This document shows positions 1-9,173 of a stretch of 42,736 nt of DNA, piece after piece. The translations under genes and the position numbers were made by a program. Within the stretch, counting starts at the first letter, position 1. Every line of letters starts with the position of its first letter. The notes beneath the pieces are model-generated. The model was not told the DNA's origin, did no database searches, and saw nothing but the letters and a program-made list of their open reading frames with translations. The DNA is from Oscillospiraceae bacterium (GTDB lineage: Bacteria > Bacillota > Clostridia > Oscillospirales > Oscillospiraceae), in NCBI GenBank assembly GCA_020025715.1, contig JAHHRQ010000010.1, positions 1 to 42,736 of the forward strand, in the 5' to 3' direction.

Positions 1-165
1 GTGCGGCATACCAAGTGGGAAACTCCCTCCTGCACCGTGTATCCCGACGGAGATCGGGTCACAATAATCTGTGACGATCCTGTGAGAGCCCCCGCCGCCG
101 GTCAGTCCGCCGTACTTTACGACGGAGACAAGGTTCTCGGCGGAGGCTTTATAATTCAAAACTAA
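1..165 (+). CDS. mnmA: tRNA-specific 2-thiouridylase MnmA, C-terminal fragment
   Basis: Only the last 54 codons are in the window; frame 1 is open from base 1 to the TAA at 163-165. The fragment contains the segment PVRAPAAGQSAVLYDG followed by KVLGGGFI, which matches the conserved C-terminal beta-barrel end of MnmA (the usual family form is RAPAPGQ-AVFYDG-VLGGG-I). MnmA thiolates uridine 34 of tRNA-Lys, -Glu and -Gln, using sulfur relayed from a cysteine desulfurase. The fragment is followed at once by a strong bidirectional terminator shared with the convergent V-ATPase operon. The catalytic part lies outside the window, so the call rests on the C-terminal signature alone. Confidence 0.85.
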   Translation: MRHTKWETPSCTVYPDGDRVTIICDDPVRAPAAGQSAVLYDGDKVLGGGFIIQN

Positions 166-180
166 ATTAAATTTATAAAA

Positions 181-206
181 AAATACCACCCGATTGGGTG
201 GTATTT
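181..206. terminator. Bidirectional intrinsic terminator
   Basis: A perfect 11-bp inverted repeat (181-191 with 196-206, loop GATT) is flanked by A-rich sequence on the left and T-rich sequence on the right. It sits between the convergent mnmA (+) and ntpD (-) and can serve both. Confidence 0.9.
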
Positions 207-222
207 TTGTTAGCTTATTGGC

Positions 223-873
223 TTATTTGTAGTTGTGGGCGTCCTGAAGCACCATTTCTTTTACTTTCAGCAAACGAACCTTGGTGGCGTTCTCGTTCTC
301 TTCCAGCTTCATGGAAATATACTTGATATTCTCAGTCAGCTCGGGAATCATAACGTATTCCAGTGCATTAACGCGGCGGCGGGTCTTTTCGATCTCCTCC
401 GCAAGCAGCTGCATGGTCTTTTCCACCTGTGCCAGCTCCAGCATATCCTCAAAAACCTTTGCCATTTTTTCCAGCGCGTCATCAAGCTCGCCGGAAGTCT
501 GAGCAAAACCGTAGGGATAAATTTCCGTAGGGTCGTTGTTTTTGGTCTGGAAACTGTACTGAGGTACGTTTACGCTCATGATGTTCTTATATTTAAGCCC
601 TAATTCCACGCTCTGGCGCGGATACAGCAGCGCCTGTTCCAGCATTTCGGGGCTCATGATTGCGCTTGCAACCTGAAGAGAAGCAAAGGCATCAGTGAGG
701 CCTTCCTCAACGCGGGTACGCAGCTGTTTATTGAGCTTTACCACGTCCATAAACTGGCGCATCAGCTCGTCACGCTTATCTTTCAGAAGCTTATGACCGC
801 GGCGGGCGGTTTTGAGCCTGCCTTTGAGCTGGTTGAGAACCATTCTGGTCGGGGTTATAGCAGTGCCTGCCAA
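223..873 (-). CDS. ntpD: V-type ATPase subunit D (central stalk)
   Basis: This 216-residue protein is the central rotor shaft that couples ATP hydrolysis in the A3B3 head to rotation of the membrane ring. It begins ITPTRMVLNQLKGRLKTARRGHKLLKDKRDELMR, the standard N-terminal helix of V/A-type subunit D, shown here only as a description of that helix region (residues 6-39). The ends are long, charged helices expected to form the antiparallel coiled coil. The start is a TTG at 873, placed 7 bases after a GGAGGTG ribosome site; no ATG is available in frame. It is the last gene of the nine-gene operon, 36 bases after ntpB, and is followed by the terminator at 181-206. The length is normal for the family. 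Confidence 0.95.
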   Translation of the reverse strand: MAGTAITPTRMVLNQLKGRLKTARRGHKLLKDKRDELMRQFMDVVKLNKQLRTRVEEGLTDAFASLQVASAIMSPEMLEQALLYPRQSVELGLKYKNIMSVNVPQYSFQTKNNDPTEIYPYGFAQTSGELDDALEKMAKVFEDMLELAQVEKTMQLLAEEIEKTRRRVNALEYVMIPELTENIKYISMKLEENENATKVRLLKVKEMVLQDAHNYK

Positions 874-909
874 AAAGCATCACCTCCGTAATTTAATAAT
901 AAAAAGGGT

Positions 910-2283
910 TTACTTCTTGGGCATGTACTTGTCGATGAGCTCGGGCTTGATACGCTTGAGTTCACGCCGAGGCAGTATGCTTAAAAGCTCCCAGCCTATG
1001 TTCAGAGTCTCTTCGATAGAACGGTTGGTGTCGTTGCCCTGGCTGACGTAGCGCTTCTCGAATTCATCAGCGAACTTTGCGAAGAGCTTATCGTCATCGG
1101 AAAGGGCAGCCTCACCCAGAATAGTCATGAGTTCCTTAGCGTCCTTACCACGGGAGTAAGCGGCGAACAGCTGGTTCATAGTACCGGCATGGTCCTCACG
1201 GGTCTTTCCTTCACCGATACCTTTATCTTTCAGACGGCTCAGAGAAGGCAGAACGTCCACAGGAGGAACAATACCCTTACGGTGCAGTTCACGGCTCAGG
1301 ATGATCTGACCCTCGGTGATGTAACCGGTAAGGTCGGGGATGGGGTGAGTCTTATCGTCCTCAGGCATGGTCAGAATGGGTATCATGGTGATAGAGCCCT
1401 TCTTGCCCTGACGACGGCCTGCACGCTCATACATGGTGGCAAGGTCGGTGTACAGGTAGCCGGGGTAGCCGCGGCGGCCGGGGACTTCCTTCTTAGCTGC
1501 GGAGACTTCACGAAGAGCCTCAGCGTAGTTTGTAATATCAGTGAGGATAACCAGAACCTGCATGTCCTTCTCGAATGCCAGATACTCGGCAGCGGTCAGG
1601 GCCATACGGGGGGTAGCTATACGCTCAACAGCAGGGTCATTTGCAAGGTTGGAGAAAACAACGGTACGGTCGATAGCGCCGGTGCGGCGGAAGTCGTTAA
1701 TGAAGTACTCGGATTCCTCGTAGGTGATACCGATTGCAGCAAAGACAACAGCGAAGGTCTCGTTGTCGCCCAGAACTCTTGCCTGTCTTGCAATCTGAGC
1801 TGCAAGAGCGGCGTGGGGCAGACCGGAGCCGGAGAATATAGGCAGCTTCTGTCCACGAACCAGAGTGTTCAGACCGTCGATGGTGGAAACACCGGTCTGA
1901 ATGAATTCTGCGGGGTATGCACGGGCAGCCGGGTTCATAGGCAGACCGTTGATGTCCTTGTGGTCCTCAGCAAGAATTGCAGGACCGCCGTCGATAGGCT
2001 GACCCATACCGTTAAAGACACGGCCCAGCATATCCTCGGAAACAGCAAGCTCCTGAGGATGACCGAGGAAGCGAACCTTGGACTCGGCAAGGTTAATTCC
2101 CTGTGCGGATTCAAACAGCTGAACAACAGCCTTATCGCCTTCAACCTCAAGCACCTTGCAGCGGCGGACTTCGCCGTTGGGGAGCTCGATTTCGCCCAGC
2201 TCGTCGAAGGTAACGCCTTCAACGTGCTCAACAACCATCAGAGGGCTGGCGATTTCTCTTATAGTTTTATACTCTTTAATCAT
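910..2283 (-). CDS. ntpB: V-type ATPase subunit B (non-catalytic head subunit)
   Basis: At 457 residues this is a full-length subunit B. It alternates with subunit A in the soluble head and completes the nucleotide site with an arginine finger. The segment LPIFSGSGLPHAALAAQIAR (about 148-167) replaces a working P-loop, as expected of the non-catalytic subunit, and PSLSRLKDKGIGEGKTREDH near residue 345 is the conserved arginine-finger region. Its ATG overlaps the ntpA stop by four bases (ATGA), which suggests translational coupling and equal A and B output. Downstream is ntpD. Confidence 0.97.
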   Translation of the reverse strand: MIKEYKTIREIASPLMVVEHVEGVTFDELGEIELPNGEVRRCKVLEVEGDKAVVQLFESAQGINLAESKVRFLGHPQELAVSEDMLGRVFNGMGQPIDGGPAILAEDHKDINGLPMNPAARAYPAEFIQTGVSTIDGLNTLVRGQKLPIFSGSGLPHAALAAQIARQARVLGDNETFAVVFAAIGITYEESEYFINDFRRTGAIDRTVVFSNLANDPAVERIATPRMALTAAEYLAFEKDMQVLVILTDITNYAEALREVSAAKKEVPGRRGYPGYLYTDLATMYERAGRRQGKKGSITMIPILTMPEDDKTHPIPDLTGYITEGQIILSRELHRKGIVPPVDVLPSLSRLKDKGIGEGKTREDHAGTMNQLFAAYSRGKDAKELMTILGEAALSDDDKLFAKFADEFEKRYVSQGNDTNRSIEETLNIGWELLSILPRRELKRIKPELIDKYMPKK

Positions 2284-4049
2284 TCGTCCTCACCTCCGGC
2301 AATGACTGCCTCGATTTCCTTCTTCATCTGGGCCTCGATTTCGTCGTAAACGGGGTCAAAGCCGTTAGGATCAGCCATCTTAGCACGGCCGATCTTCTCT
2401 CTGGCGTCGATGACGAAGAGAGCGTTCATGTCTGCGCCCTTCTGGAGAGCATCACGGCAGAGAACGTCGTACTGCAGAACCATGTCAAGGAGTCTGAACT
2501 GCTTCTTGTAGGAGGAGTATGCGTCCTCATCAACGAAAGCGTTCTGCTGCAGGAAGTCCTCACGGAGCATCTTAGCGGTCTCCATGGTAAGTCTGTCAGC
2601 AGGGCTCAGAGCATCCTGACCGACCAGACGGACGATTTCCTGAAGTTCATTCTCTTCCTGCAGAATGTGCATGGCCTTCTCACGGTTCTTCATGTACTTC
2701 TCGCCGAAGTTCTCAGTGTACCAGGGACGGAGAGTATCAATGTAGAGGGAGTAAGAAGTCAGCCAGTTGATTGCAGGGAAGTGACGGGCATATGCAAGGC
2801 TGGAGTCAAGAGCCCAGAAGACCTTTACTATACGCATGGTAGCCTGAGAAACAGGCTCGGAAATATCACCGCCGGGAGGTGAAACAGCGCCGATAGCGGT
2901 GACGGAGCCGCGGCGCTCATCGGAGCCGAGGCACTCAACAACGCCGGCTCTTTCGTAGAACTGAGCCAGACGGGATGCCAGGTAAGCGGGGTAACCTTCT
3001 TCACCGGGCATTTCTTCCAGACGACCGGACATCTCACGCAGAGCCTCAGCCCAGCGGGAAGTGGAGTCAGCCAGAACTGCAACGTCGTAACCCATATCAC
3101 GGAAGTACTCAGCAATGGTGATACCGGTGTAGATAGAAGCCTCACGAGCTGCAACAGGCATATCGGAGGTGTTGGCTATCAGAACGGTACGCTTCATCAG
3201 AGGCTCGCCGTTGCGGGGGTCCTTCAGTTCGGGGAACTCCATCAGAACGTCGGTCATTTCGTTTCCGCGCTCGCCGCAGCCGATGTAGATAACAACATCA
3301 ACGTCGGACCACTTTGCCAGCTGGTGCTGAACAACGGTCTTACCGGAACCGAAAGGTCCGGGGACAGCAGCGGTACCGCCCTTGGCTATGGGGAACATGG
3401 TATCGATGATACGCTGTCCGGAGTTCATAGGACGGCTGGGAACGTACTTTCTTGAATAAGGTCTTGCGATACGGACGGGCCAGCGCTGAATCATATCCAG
3501 CTTTCTCTCAACGCCCTTCTCGTCTCTTACAACAGCGATAATATCGGTGACAACATGCTCACCGCTCTCAATGCTCACGACCTCGCCGGAAATTCCGCGG
3601 GGAACCATGATCTTGTGGAGGATAGCGCTGGTTTCCTGAACAGTACCCAGTACATCGCCGGGGACGACTTTGTCGCCGGGCTTTGCAACAGGAACGAAGT
3701 CCCACTTTTTCTCTCTGTTGAGGGCGGGGACATCGGTGCCTCTGGTGATGCAGTCGCCGGAAATGGCGCGCATCTCAGGCAGAGGACGCTGAATACCATC
3801 ATAGATATTGTCCAGCATACCGGGTCCGAGCTCAACGCTCATGGGCATACCGGTAGTTTCAACAGTAGCGCCGGGGCCAAGGCCGGAGGTCTCTTCGTAA
3901 ACCTGAATTGAAGCCTTGTCGCCGGTCATATTAAGGATCTCGCCTATAAGTCTCTGAGAGCCGACACGGACAACGTCGGAAACGTTGGCGTCTGCAAGTC
4001 CCTCTGCGACTACAAGCGGTCCGGATACTTTGGTAATAGTTCCGCTCAT
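2280..4049 (-). CDS. ntpA: V-type ATPase subunit A (catalytic head subunit)
   Basis: This 589-residue protein is the catalytic subunit. The Walker A motif GPFGSGKT is at residues 231-238 and the catalytic glutamate lies in GCGERGNE at about residue 260, matching E261 of Enterococcus hirae NtpA. The non-homologous insert typical of A subunits (about residues 110-200) is present, which separates it from F-type beta subunits. The ATG is preceded by AAGGAAGG. It lies 55 bases after ntpG and overlaps ntpB by 4 bases. Whether the enzyme normally pumps ions with ATP or makes ATP cannot be read from this gene. Confidence 0.97.
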   Translation of the reverse strand: MSGTITKVSGPLVVAEGLADANVSDVVRVGSQRLIGEILNMTGDKASIQVYEETSGLGPGATVETTGMPMSVELGPGMLDNIYDGIQRPLPEMRAISGDCITRGTDVPALNREKKWDFVPVAKPGDKVVPGDVLGTVQETSAILHKIMVPRGISGEVVSIESGEHVVTDIIAVVRDEKGVERKLDMIQRWPVRIARPYSRKYVPSRPMNSGQRIIDTMFPIAKGGTAAVPGPFGSGKTVVQHQLAKWSDVDVVIYIGCGERGNEMTDVLMEFPELKDPRNGEPLMKRTVLIANTSDMPVAAREASIYTGITIAEYFRDMGYDVAVLADSTSRWAEALREMSGRLEEMPGEEGYPAYLASRLAQFYERAGVVECLGSDERRGSVTAIGAVSPPGGDISEPVSQATMRIVKVFWALDSSLAYARHFPAINWLTSYSLYIDTLRPWYTENFGEKYMKNREKAMHILQEENELQEIVRLVGQDALSPADRLTMETAKMLREDFLQQNAFVDEDAYSSYKKQFRLLDMVLQYDVLCRDALQKGADMNALFVIDAREKIGRAKMADPNGFDPVYDEIEAQMKKEIEAVIAGGEDE

Positions 4050-4104
4050 TTACATACCTTCCTTTTTTGTAATTGAAGGAGCTGGGGGCTAAAGAAGTTT
4101 ATTC

Positions 4105-4425
4105 TCAGTCGCCCAGTATGTTCGTGCCAACGGCACGCTCGACAGCGGCCTTCAGTGCCGACTGTCCAAGTCCTATGGAGCCCTCTCTGCCGGGTATCAG
4201 AATGATAGCGGGAGTGGGTCTGTCCTTAAATTTGTCTATCTCATGCTGGAGCTGAGCCGCAAGATTTTCCTCAATGTAGATTATTGCGTAATCATCGTTT
4301 TCACGGGTAAGCTCGCGGAGAGTGTGGGAAGCCTCAGCAGCGTCCACAACGGGGTAGGTTTCAAGGCCCAGAGCCTTAAATCCCATGACGGTCTCTCTGC
4401 CGCCGATAACAGCGATTTTAAGCAT
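4105..4425 (-). CDS. ntpG: V-type ATPase subunit F (NtpG)
   Basis: This is a small Rossmann-like central-stalk protein that binds subunit D. It begins MLKIAVIGGRETVMGFKALG, the usual start of V/A-type subunit F, and contains IIYIEENLAAQL and PAIILIPG, both typical. I prefer the ATG at 4425, which gives 106 residues and an 8-base overlap with the end of ntpC; a GTG at 4434 would add three residues and has a closer AAAGG ribosome site. The position between ntpC and ntpA is the standard operon order. Confidence 0.93.
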   Translation of the reverse strand: MLKIAVIGGRETVMGFKALGLETYPVVDAAEASHTLRELTRENDDYAIIYIEENLAAQLQHEIDKFKDRPTPAIILIPGREGSIGLGQSALKAAVERAVGTNILGD

Positions 4426-5410
4426 ACAGATCACGCAGCCTTTCCCGGATAACTCCCGGCTCTATGCCGGACAGTCTGCCCGTAAGGATCATTCTTACAG
4501 CAGTTATCTCTCCCTCAACAGCAGCGAGGTAGGAGACAACAGGCTCGGCGCCGTAGCTTACAAGCTTTGCGCCCTTGAGATAGGTGTTAACGGCATTGTC
4601 GCAGCTGAGCTCAAACTCAGTCATAGAGCCGCCGTTTGCAGCTTCTGCGCCCAGAGCAGCAGCCTTGTCGAGGCCGGAGTGGGCAAAGAGTGCGGCGATG
4701 CCTTCGCCGTCACCTGCGGCAATGATTCTGTCCACATCAACTCTGCCGCCGGGAATGAGCACTTCTCTCAGGAAGTCTGCATCCTTGCCCATGCGGAGGG
4801 TTCTGACTGCGCTCTTAAGGTTTGCACTGTCGATTAAGACTTCGGCATAGCCCTGAAGAAATGCGCTGCCTGCGGACTTTGCAGTAGCTTTCAGCTCTGC
4901 AAAATAGGCCTTATCCAGCACGAAATCCGCAAGCTGGGGATTTCCGGTGCGGGCAAGAGTGCTTTTAGCCTCCTGTACGGCCTGAGCAGGAATAGGAGGA
5001 AGCTCCGTAAACCGCTCTTCATTATAGATTTCAAGGAGCTCGTCGGGGGTAAATCTGCCGGAGTCACTCATAATGGACTTTGCGTCAAGTCCCATAGCTT
5101 CGGCCTTAATAATGGCCTTGAGGTTGTGGTAGTCATATTTCATTCTGAAAACGTCTACCAGCTCTCTGTCGGGAGAGAGCTCCTGAAGCTCGTTGAAAAC
5201 GCTCCGGCGGTGGCCCGCCAGCTCTGCTTCAATTTCCTTTGCGCTCATCTGAGACATGTCTGCATAGCCGCAGTCTGTAAGGAGCTTTGCAGCCTCCTCA
5301 AAGCTGCCTGCGTCCAGCATACGCTGGGCTCTGTCATTATTGAGAAGTTTTGGCTCCCTTGCCCGCAGCATAGCGGACAGGCACAGATAAGCTTCTTTTT
5401 TATTAGACAA
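4418..5410 (-). CDS. ntpC: V-type ATPase subunit C (V0 collar, AC39 family)
   Basis: This 330-residue, largely helical protein forms the funnel-shaped socket that joins the central stalk to the membrane ring. The assignment rests on its length, on motifs such as MKYDYHNLKAIIKA near residue 88 (the conserved YDYHNLK of the AC39/subunit C family), on the C-terminal EPVVSYLAAVEGEITAVRMI, and on its place between ntpE and ntpG. The stop overlaps the start of ntpG. Nothing in it looks truncated. Confidence 0.94.
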   Translation of the reverse strand: MSNKKEAYLCLSAMLRAREPKLLNNDRAQRMLDAGSFEEAAKLLTDCGYADMSQMSAKEIEAELAGHRRSVFNELQELSPDRELVDVFRMKYDYHNLKAIIKAEAMGLDAKSIMSDSGRFTPDELLEIYNEERFTELPPIPAQAVQEAKSTLARTGNPQLADFVLDKAYFAELKATAKSAGSAFLQGYAEVLIDSANLKSAVRTLRMGKDADFLREVLIPGGRVDVDRIIAAGDGEGIAALFAHSGLDKAAALGAEAANGGSMTEFELSCDNAVNTYLKGAKLVSYGAEPVVSYLAAVEGEITAVRMILTGRLSGIEPGVIRERLRDLYA

Positions 5411-5445
5411 TTTTTTCCCTCCCTGTCTCGGGATAATATGTGCGC

Positions 5446-6018
5446 TTATTCAAAGAGAACGCCCGCGATCTCAGAGGACATCTCGCTTCTGCAAAGTTCA
5501 ACCAGCAGTTCAACAGTGCAGTTGACCTCAATACTTCCTCTGCGGAGGATAAGGCCGCCGGCGAAATCGCCGGTGCTGTCGGAAAGACGGAGTTTGCCGC
5601 CCAGAGCGCTGATAAGCTTTTCGCCTACTGCGGCTCTGTCTTTGGCGTTGAGAACGATTTCCTCATCGCCGGTAACGGAGGCTTCCTTTGCAAGCTTTGC
5701 AAGGAAGGCAACGTATTTATCCTCGGGAAGCTCAACGATCTTTTTAACAGCCAGTTCAAAGCTCTTGGAAACCATCTCCTGCTTGAGGGCCAGAATGCTC
5801 TTCTTAGCCTCCATGCGGGCGATACGCTCCATGCTGTCGACCTTGTCCTGACAATCCTTGACGCCTACGCGGATTTTCTCGCTGTAAACGTCTTTGGCTT
5901 TCTTATCATAATCCTCGCGGATACTCGCGCACTGCTGCTCGGCCTGAGCGAGGATCGCGTCGGCCTGTGCCTTTGCGTCGGCCTGGATATGCGCGACTAT
6001 TTTTTCAGTGCCTTTCAT
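5446..6018 (-). CDS. ntpE: V-type ATPase subunit E (peripheral stalk)
   Basis: This protein of about 190 residues is the peripheral stalk subunit that pairs with NtpF to hold the head against rotation. The N-terminal half is a long alanine- and charge-rich helix (KIVAHIQADAKAQADAILAQ) and the C-terminal half is a globular domain, as in subunit E. I place the start at the ATG at 6018 because AGGAGA lies just before it; a TTG at 6033 would lie upstream of that ribosome site. It is downstream of ntpK and upstream of ntpC. Confidence 0.93.
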   Translation of the reverse strand: MKGTEKIVAHIQADAKAQADAILAQAEQQCASIREDYDKKAKDVYSEKIRVGVKDCQDKVDSMERIARMEAKKSILALKQEMVSKSFELAVKKIVELPEDKYVAFLAKLAKEASVTGDEEIVLNAKDRAAVGEKLISALGGKLRLSDSTGDFAGGLILRRGSIEVNCTVELLVELCRSEMSSEIAGVLFE

Positions 6019-6046
6019 AGTATCTCCTGTCAAAAAGTTTTTTTAA

Positions 6047-6517
6047 TCAGATAACGACCTTGCCCAGCATCATGAAGGAAGCGAGCAGAGAAAGAATTGC
6101 GTAGAACTCAACGGTGATACAAAGGATCATGCCCTTGGACCAGTCGTCAGGCTTTTTAGCAAGAATGTTAACGGATGCAGCTGCAACTTTACCCTGTGCA
6201 ATACCGGAGAGCAGACCGCCGAGAGCGATAGGCAGGCAAGCGCAGAGGATCTGCATACCCTGAGCAACGGACATGTCAACGGAGAGCTTGCCGAAAGCAA
6301 GGAACCAGATAACGAAGCCGTACAGACCCTGGGTACCGGGGATAACCTGAAGGATCATTGCTTTACCGAACTTGCTGGGGTCCTCGGAAACAAGGCCAGC
6401 ACCTGCTTCACCGGCGATGCCGGTACCTTTTGCAGAACCGATACCTGCAAGAACTGCTGCGAGACCGGCGCCCAGAAGGCCCAGTGCAAAACCGCCTATG
6501 TTGCTAAGAAAATCCAT
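6047..6517 (-). CDS. ntpK: V-type ATPase subunit K (membrane rotor, Na+-type)
   Basis: This 156-residue proteolipid has four predicted membrane helices in two repeated hairpins and forms the ion-carrying rotor ring. Only the second hairpin keeps the ion-binding glutamate, E137. The residues that bind Na+ in Enterococcus hirae NtpK (T64, Q65, Q110, E139) are all here with a constant offset of two: T62 and Q63 in PGTQGLYG, Q108 in SGIAQGK and E137 in CITVEFYAIL. I infer Na+ rather than H+ transport. The ribosome site is AGGAGG. Expression must be higher than that of its neighbours because about ten copies form the ring. Confidence 0.95.
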   Translation of the reverse strand: MDFLSNIGGFALGLLGAGLAAVLAGIGSAKGTGIAGEAGAGLVSEDPSKFGKAMILQVIPGTQGLYGFVIWFLAFGKLSVDMSVAQGMQILCACLPIALGGLLSGIAQGKVAAASVNILAKKPDDWSKGMILCITVEFYAILSLLASFMMLGKVVI

Positions 6518-6569
6518 GTTTAATTTCCTCCTAATATAATATATAGGTTTTTAAAATACTTTTTCTGTG

Positions 6570-8564
6570 TCAGTTCTCTTTAGCTCTGACATACTTGCTC
6601 CTGACTGCCAGGGGCTTGAAGGGCTTGCCGCCGTCGGAATAGAACTTTCCGAAGAACTCGAGGCACTGAAGTCTCAGGTCATGGACGAAGCAGCCCAGAA
6701 GGTTAAGACCGAAGTTGAGGGCATGGCCCACAAGGAAGATTAAAAGGAATGCAAGCACAGTGCCTACATTAAGTCCCATGCTTTCAGCGGGCATAACGGC
6801 AATGGTGTTAAAGACCTGAGCGACAACACCGCCGGCCAGCATAAGGGCCATGATACGGGAGTAGCTCAGAATATCACCGAACCAGCCGGTAGCGGTATTA
6901 TAGATGCAGCCGAAAGCAGCGCCTATCTTACCGAAGATACCCTTGGAGTGGCGTCCGGCACCGAAGAGGAGCAGAACGAGACCCGCAATAAGGACTATTT
7001 TTCCGGGAAGAGCCAGAGCAGGCACAATGTTCATCATGCCGAGGGCAAGGAGAACGCCGCCGACAAGGATGACCCACAGGGGACCTTCCTCGAAGATACC
7101 GTCCATAAGGTTGCCGTTCTTTTTCTTCTCCACGAAGGAAATGATCATACCGAAGTTCAGGTGGATAACGCCGAGAACCATAGCGCCGTAAAGCACCAGT
7201 TCACTGTCGTTGACAGGGCTGAACAGGTAAGGCAGACCTTCCCAAGTGCTCTGGGGGTTAATCATATGTACTATACGGTAAGGTGCGTCACCGAACAGGC
7301 CGCCTGTAAGGGCGCCCATTACGAATGTGGCGATACCTGCGTACAAAAGCAGCTGGCAGAATGCCTGTGTGCCGCCTCTGGGCTTTATTTTTGCCATAGC
7401 CACGAGAGCTGCGGCAATCATAATTATACCGTATCCCATATCTGCCATCATAAGTCCGTAGAACAGGATGAAGAATGGGGCCATAAGCGGGTTTGCGTCC
7501 ACAGTGCCGTAGGTGGGCAGAGAGTACATGTTGGTAACCATGTTAAGGGAGTTTGTGACGGCGTTGTTCTTGAGTTTAACAGGAACAGAGGGATATTCTT
7601 CCTCTTCGGGATCTCTTGTATCCCATGCGCAGTCGTAGCTTTCGAAAATTTCCTCCAGCTCTTTTACATTCTCCTCAGGTACCCAGCCTTCCATCATAAC
7701 GGTGGTTTCGGTGCCGTAGAGCTTATCTTCAGCTTCGGCAAGGGCTGTCATGGTACTTACTCTGTCGCATGCCATTTTAAGGCTTTCGCGGTGGACATTT
7801 TCGCTCTTTATCTGCTCGGCGCAGGCAATTTTCTCCTTGCCCAGCTCGGTAAGAGCCTCATTTGCACGCAGGGTGCACTCTCTGGCGCTTCCCTGCATAC
7901 CGCTAAAGGATACGGCGGAGAAGTTAAAGCCTCTGAGGCATTCCTGTACTGCGGTGAGAGCTTCTTTTATGCAGACAACGAGCACATAATTCTGGGTTTT
8001 ATCTTTGGAGACCGTAAAGAGCTCAGCTTCATCGGAAGCCTGACTCAGAGCGCTCTCCACATCGGAAAGCTTAATTTTTGCAGGAATAGAGCCCATTACA
8101 AGGCTTGTACGCTCTGTTCCCTCAGTGTCAAGAGAAAGTTCCAGATTGAGCCACGGTTCAAGGGACTCAATGATTCCGCGCTGACGGCTTTCCTCGGCGC
8201 TAAGGCGCTTAATCTTATCGTCAGCAGCAGTTATCCGCTCTGCCACGGCGAGAGCCGCGTTGATGCCTTCTTCTGAAATAAGTTCTTCAGAATCGACCTC
8301 AGGCGTTGCGGACAGGAGCTTACTTTTGGCCGGTGCGTATTTGTTGAGAAGAGTGATTGCATGGCTCAGGGCGCTGTGCTTTGCTTTAACCGCCATGACC
8401 TTGCTTTCTTCACGGCTCAGAATTTTTTCAGCCTCTGAACCCTGAATTTCCTCTCCGATTTCGGAGAACTCCACACATCCGTGCTTCTGGAGCTCGCGCA
8501 GTAACTCATCCTTACGGGAGCGAACACTCACCAGCCGGAGTCTCTTCATTTTTAAAATGGCCAT
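6570..8564 (-). CDS. ntpI: V-type ATPase subunit I (membrane stator)
   Basis: At 664 residues this is a normal-length subunit I (the a-subunit equivalent). The N-terminal half is soluble and coiled-coil rich, and the C-terminal half (from about residue 350) has seven or eight hydrophobic helices. It contains the conserved GYGIIMIAAAL and LSYSRIMALMLAGG segments; R570 in SYSR is the essential arginine that faces the rotor glutamate. Its ATG comes one base after the ntpF stop, so the two genes are probably translationally coupled. ntpK follows after a 52-base gap. Confidence 0.95.
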   Translation of the reverse strand: MAILKMKRLRLVSVRSRKDELLRELQKHGCVEFSEIGEEIQGSEAEKILSREESKVMAVKAKHSALSHAITLLNKYAPAKSKLLSATPEVDSEELISEEGINAALAVAERITAADDKIKRLSAEESRQRGIIESLEPWLNLELSLDTEGTERTSLVMGSIPAKIKLSDVESALSQASDEAELFTVSKDKTQNYVLVVCIKEALTAVQECLRGFNFSAVSFSGMQGSARECTLRANEALTELGKEKIACAEQIKSENVHRESLKMACDRVSTMTALAEAEDKLYGTETTVMMEGWVPEENVKELEEIFESYDCAWDTRDPEEEEYPSVPVKLKNNAVTNSLNMVTNMYSLPTYGTVDANPLMAPFFILFYGLMMADMGYGIIMIAAALVAMAKIKPRGGTQAFCQLLLYAGIATFVMGALTGGLFGDAPYRIVHMINPQSTWEGLPYLFSPVNDSELVLYGAMVLGVIHLNFGMIISFVEKKKNGNLMDGIFEEGPLWVILVGGVLLALGMMNIVPALALPGKIVLIAGLVLLLFGAGRHSKGIFGKIGAAFGCIYNTATGWFGDILSYSRIMALMLAGGVVAQVFNTIAVMPAESMGLNVGTVLAFLLIFLVGHALNFGLNLLGCFVHDLRLQCLEFFGKFYSDGGKPFKPLAVRSKYVRAKEN

Positions 8565-8565
8565 G

Positions 8566-8880
8566 TCAGTTGTTCACTATCCTTTCCACTACGAGAGCTG
8601 CTGCTTGCTCAAGTTTTGCTTCCGCTTTGGCGCGGAGCGCTGCTTTTTTGTTCTCGAGCTCACCGGAAAGACCGCCCGCATCGGATTTGGCTTTTTCGTT
8701 TGCTTTCTTACTGAGCTCAGACAGTTCAAGTTCAGCCTTGGCAGCGGCAGCCTCTACGGCAGCTTTGCCGGCTGTTTCAGCGTCAGAGAGCATTTGCTTG
8801 GATTTAAGTTCAGCCGCAGCCGCTGAGGCCTTGGCCTGAGCCTCGGCACCGGCAATACTCGTAATCGCTTCAAATGACAT
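8566..8880 (-). CDS. ntpF: V-type ATPase stalk subunit G/H (NtpF)
   Basis: This 104-residue alanine-, lysine- and glutamate-rich protein should be one long helix, with residues 10-95 an almost unbroken heptad-like A/E/K pattern. Such proteins pair with subunit E to form the peripheral stalk. Sequence similarity in this family is weak, so the call rests mainly on composition and on its place as first gene of an operon with the E. hirae ntpFIKECGABD order. The start is the ATG at 8880, behind GAGGGGGTG; a GTG at 8886 lies within that ribosome site. Confidence 0.88.
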   Translation of the reverse strand: MSFEAITSIAGAEAQAKASAAAAELKSKQMLSDAETAGKAAVEAAAAKAELELSELSKKANEKAKSDAGGLSGELENKKAALRAKAEAKLEQAAALVVERIVNN

Positions 8881-9064
8881 TGGCACACCCCCTCTTTATA
8901 AATTTATTTGCTGAGTCCACAATGTTTCTCCTTTGTTCAAAACATTATCTCTGGTAACTACTCTATGATACCGCAAAATTGCTCTTCTTTCAAGGCAAAG
9001 TTGGGCTTTATTTTGACAAATTTACTACATATGTCTCAGCACTGTTACAGCCTTGTACTTTTTT

Positions 9065-9094
9065 ATTATAAATCAGGCAATCTTTAAATGTCAA
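9065..9094 (-). promoter_or_regulatory. Consensus sigma-A promoter of the V-ATPase operon
   Basis: On the minus strand, TTGACA (9094-9089) and TATAAT (9070-9065) are separated by 18 bases. Both hexamers are perfect consensus. The predicted start near 9058 leaves a leader of about 178 bases before ntpF, in which I see no known riboswitch. The rest of 8881-9173 is A/T-rich and has no gene. Confidence 0.85.
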
Positions 9095-9173
9095 TCAATT
9101 CACACAATCATTTTATCGTTTTTGTCCAACTCATTTATGCAAAATAGTCAATTTGTCAGATTTTCAGATTGTT

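Noticed and set aside
1189..2349. Long plus-strand open frame opposite ntpB
   Set aside because: It mirrors the minus-strand gene, lacks a ribosome site and has no family features; ntpB is certain.
6948..8276. 442-codon plus-strand frame opposite ntpI
   Set aside because: Antisense of a well-supported gene; composition (His/Val/Gln-rich) is that of a shadow frame.
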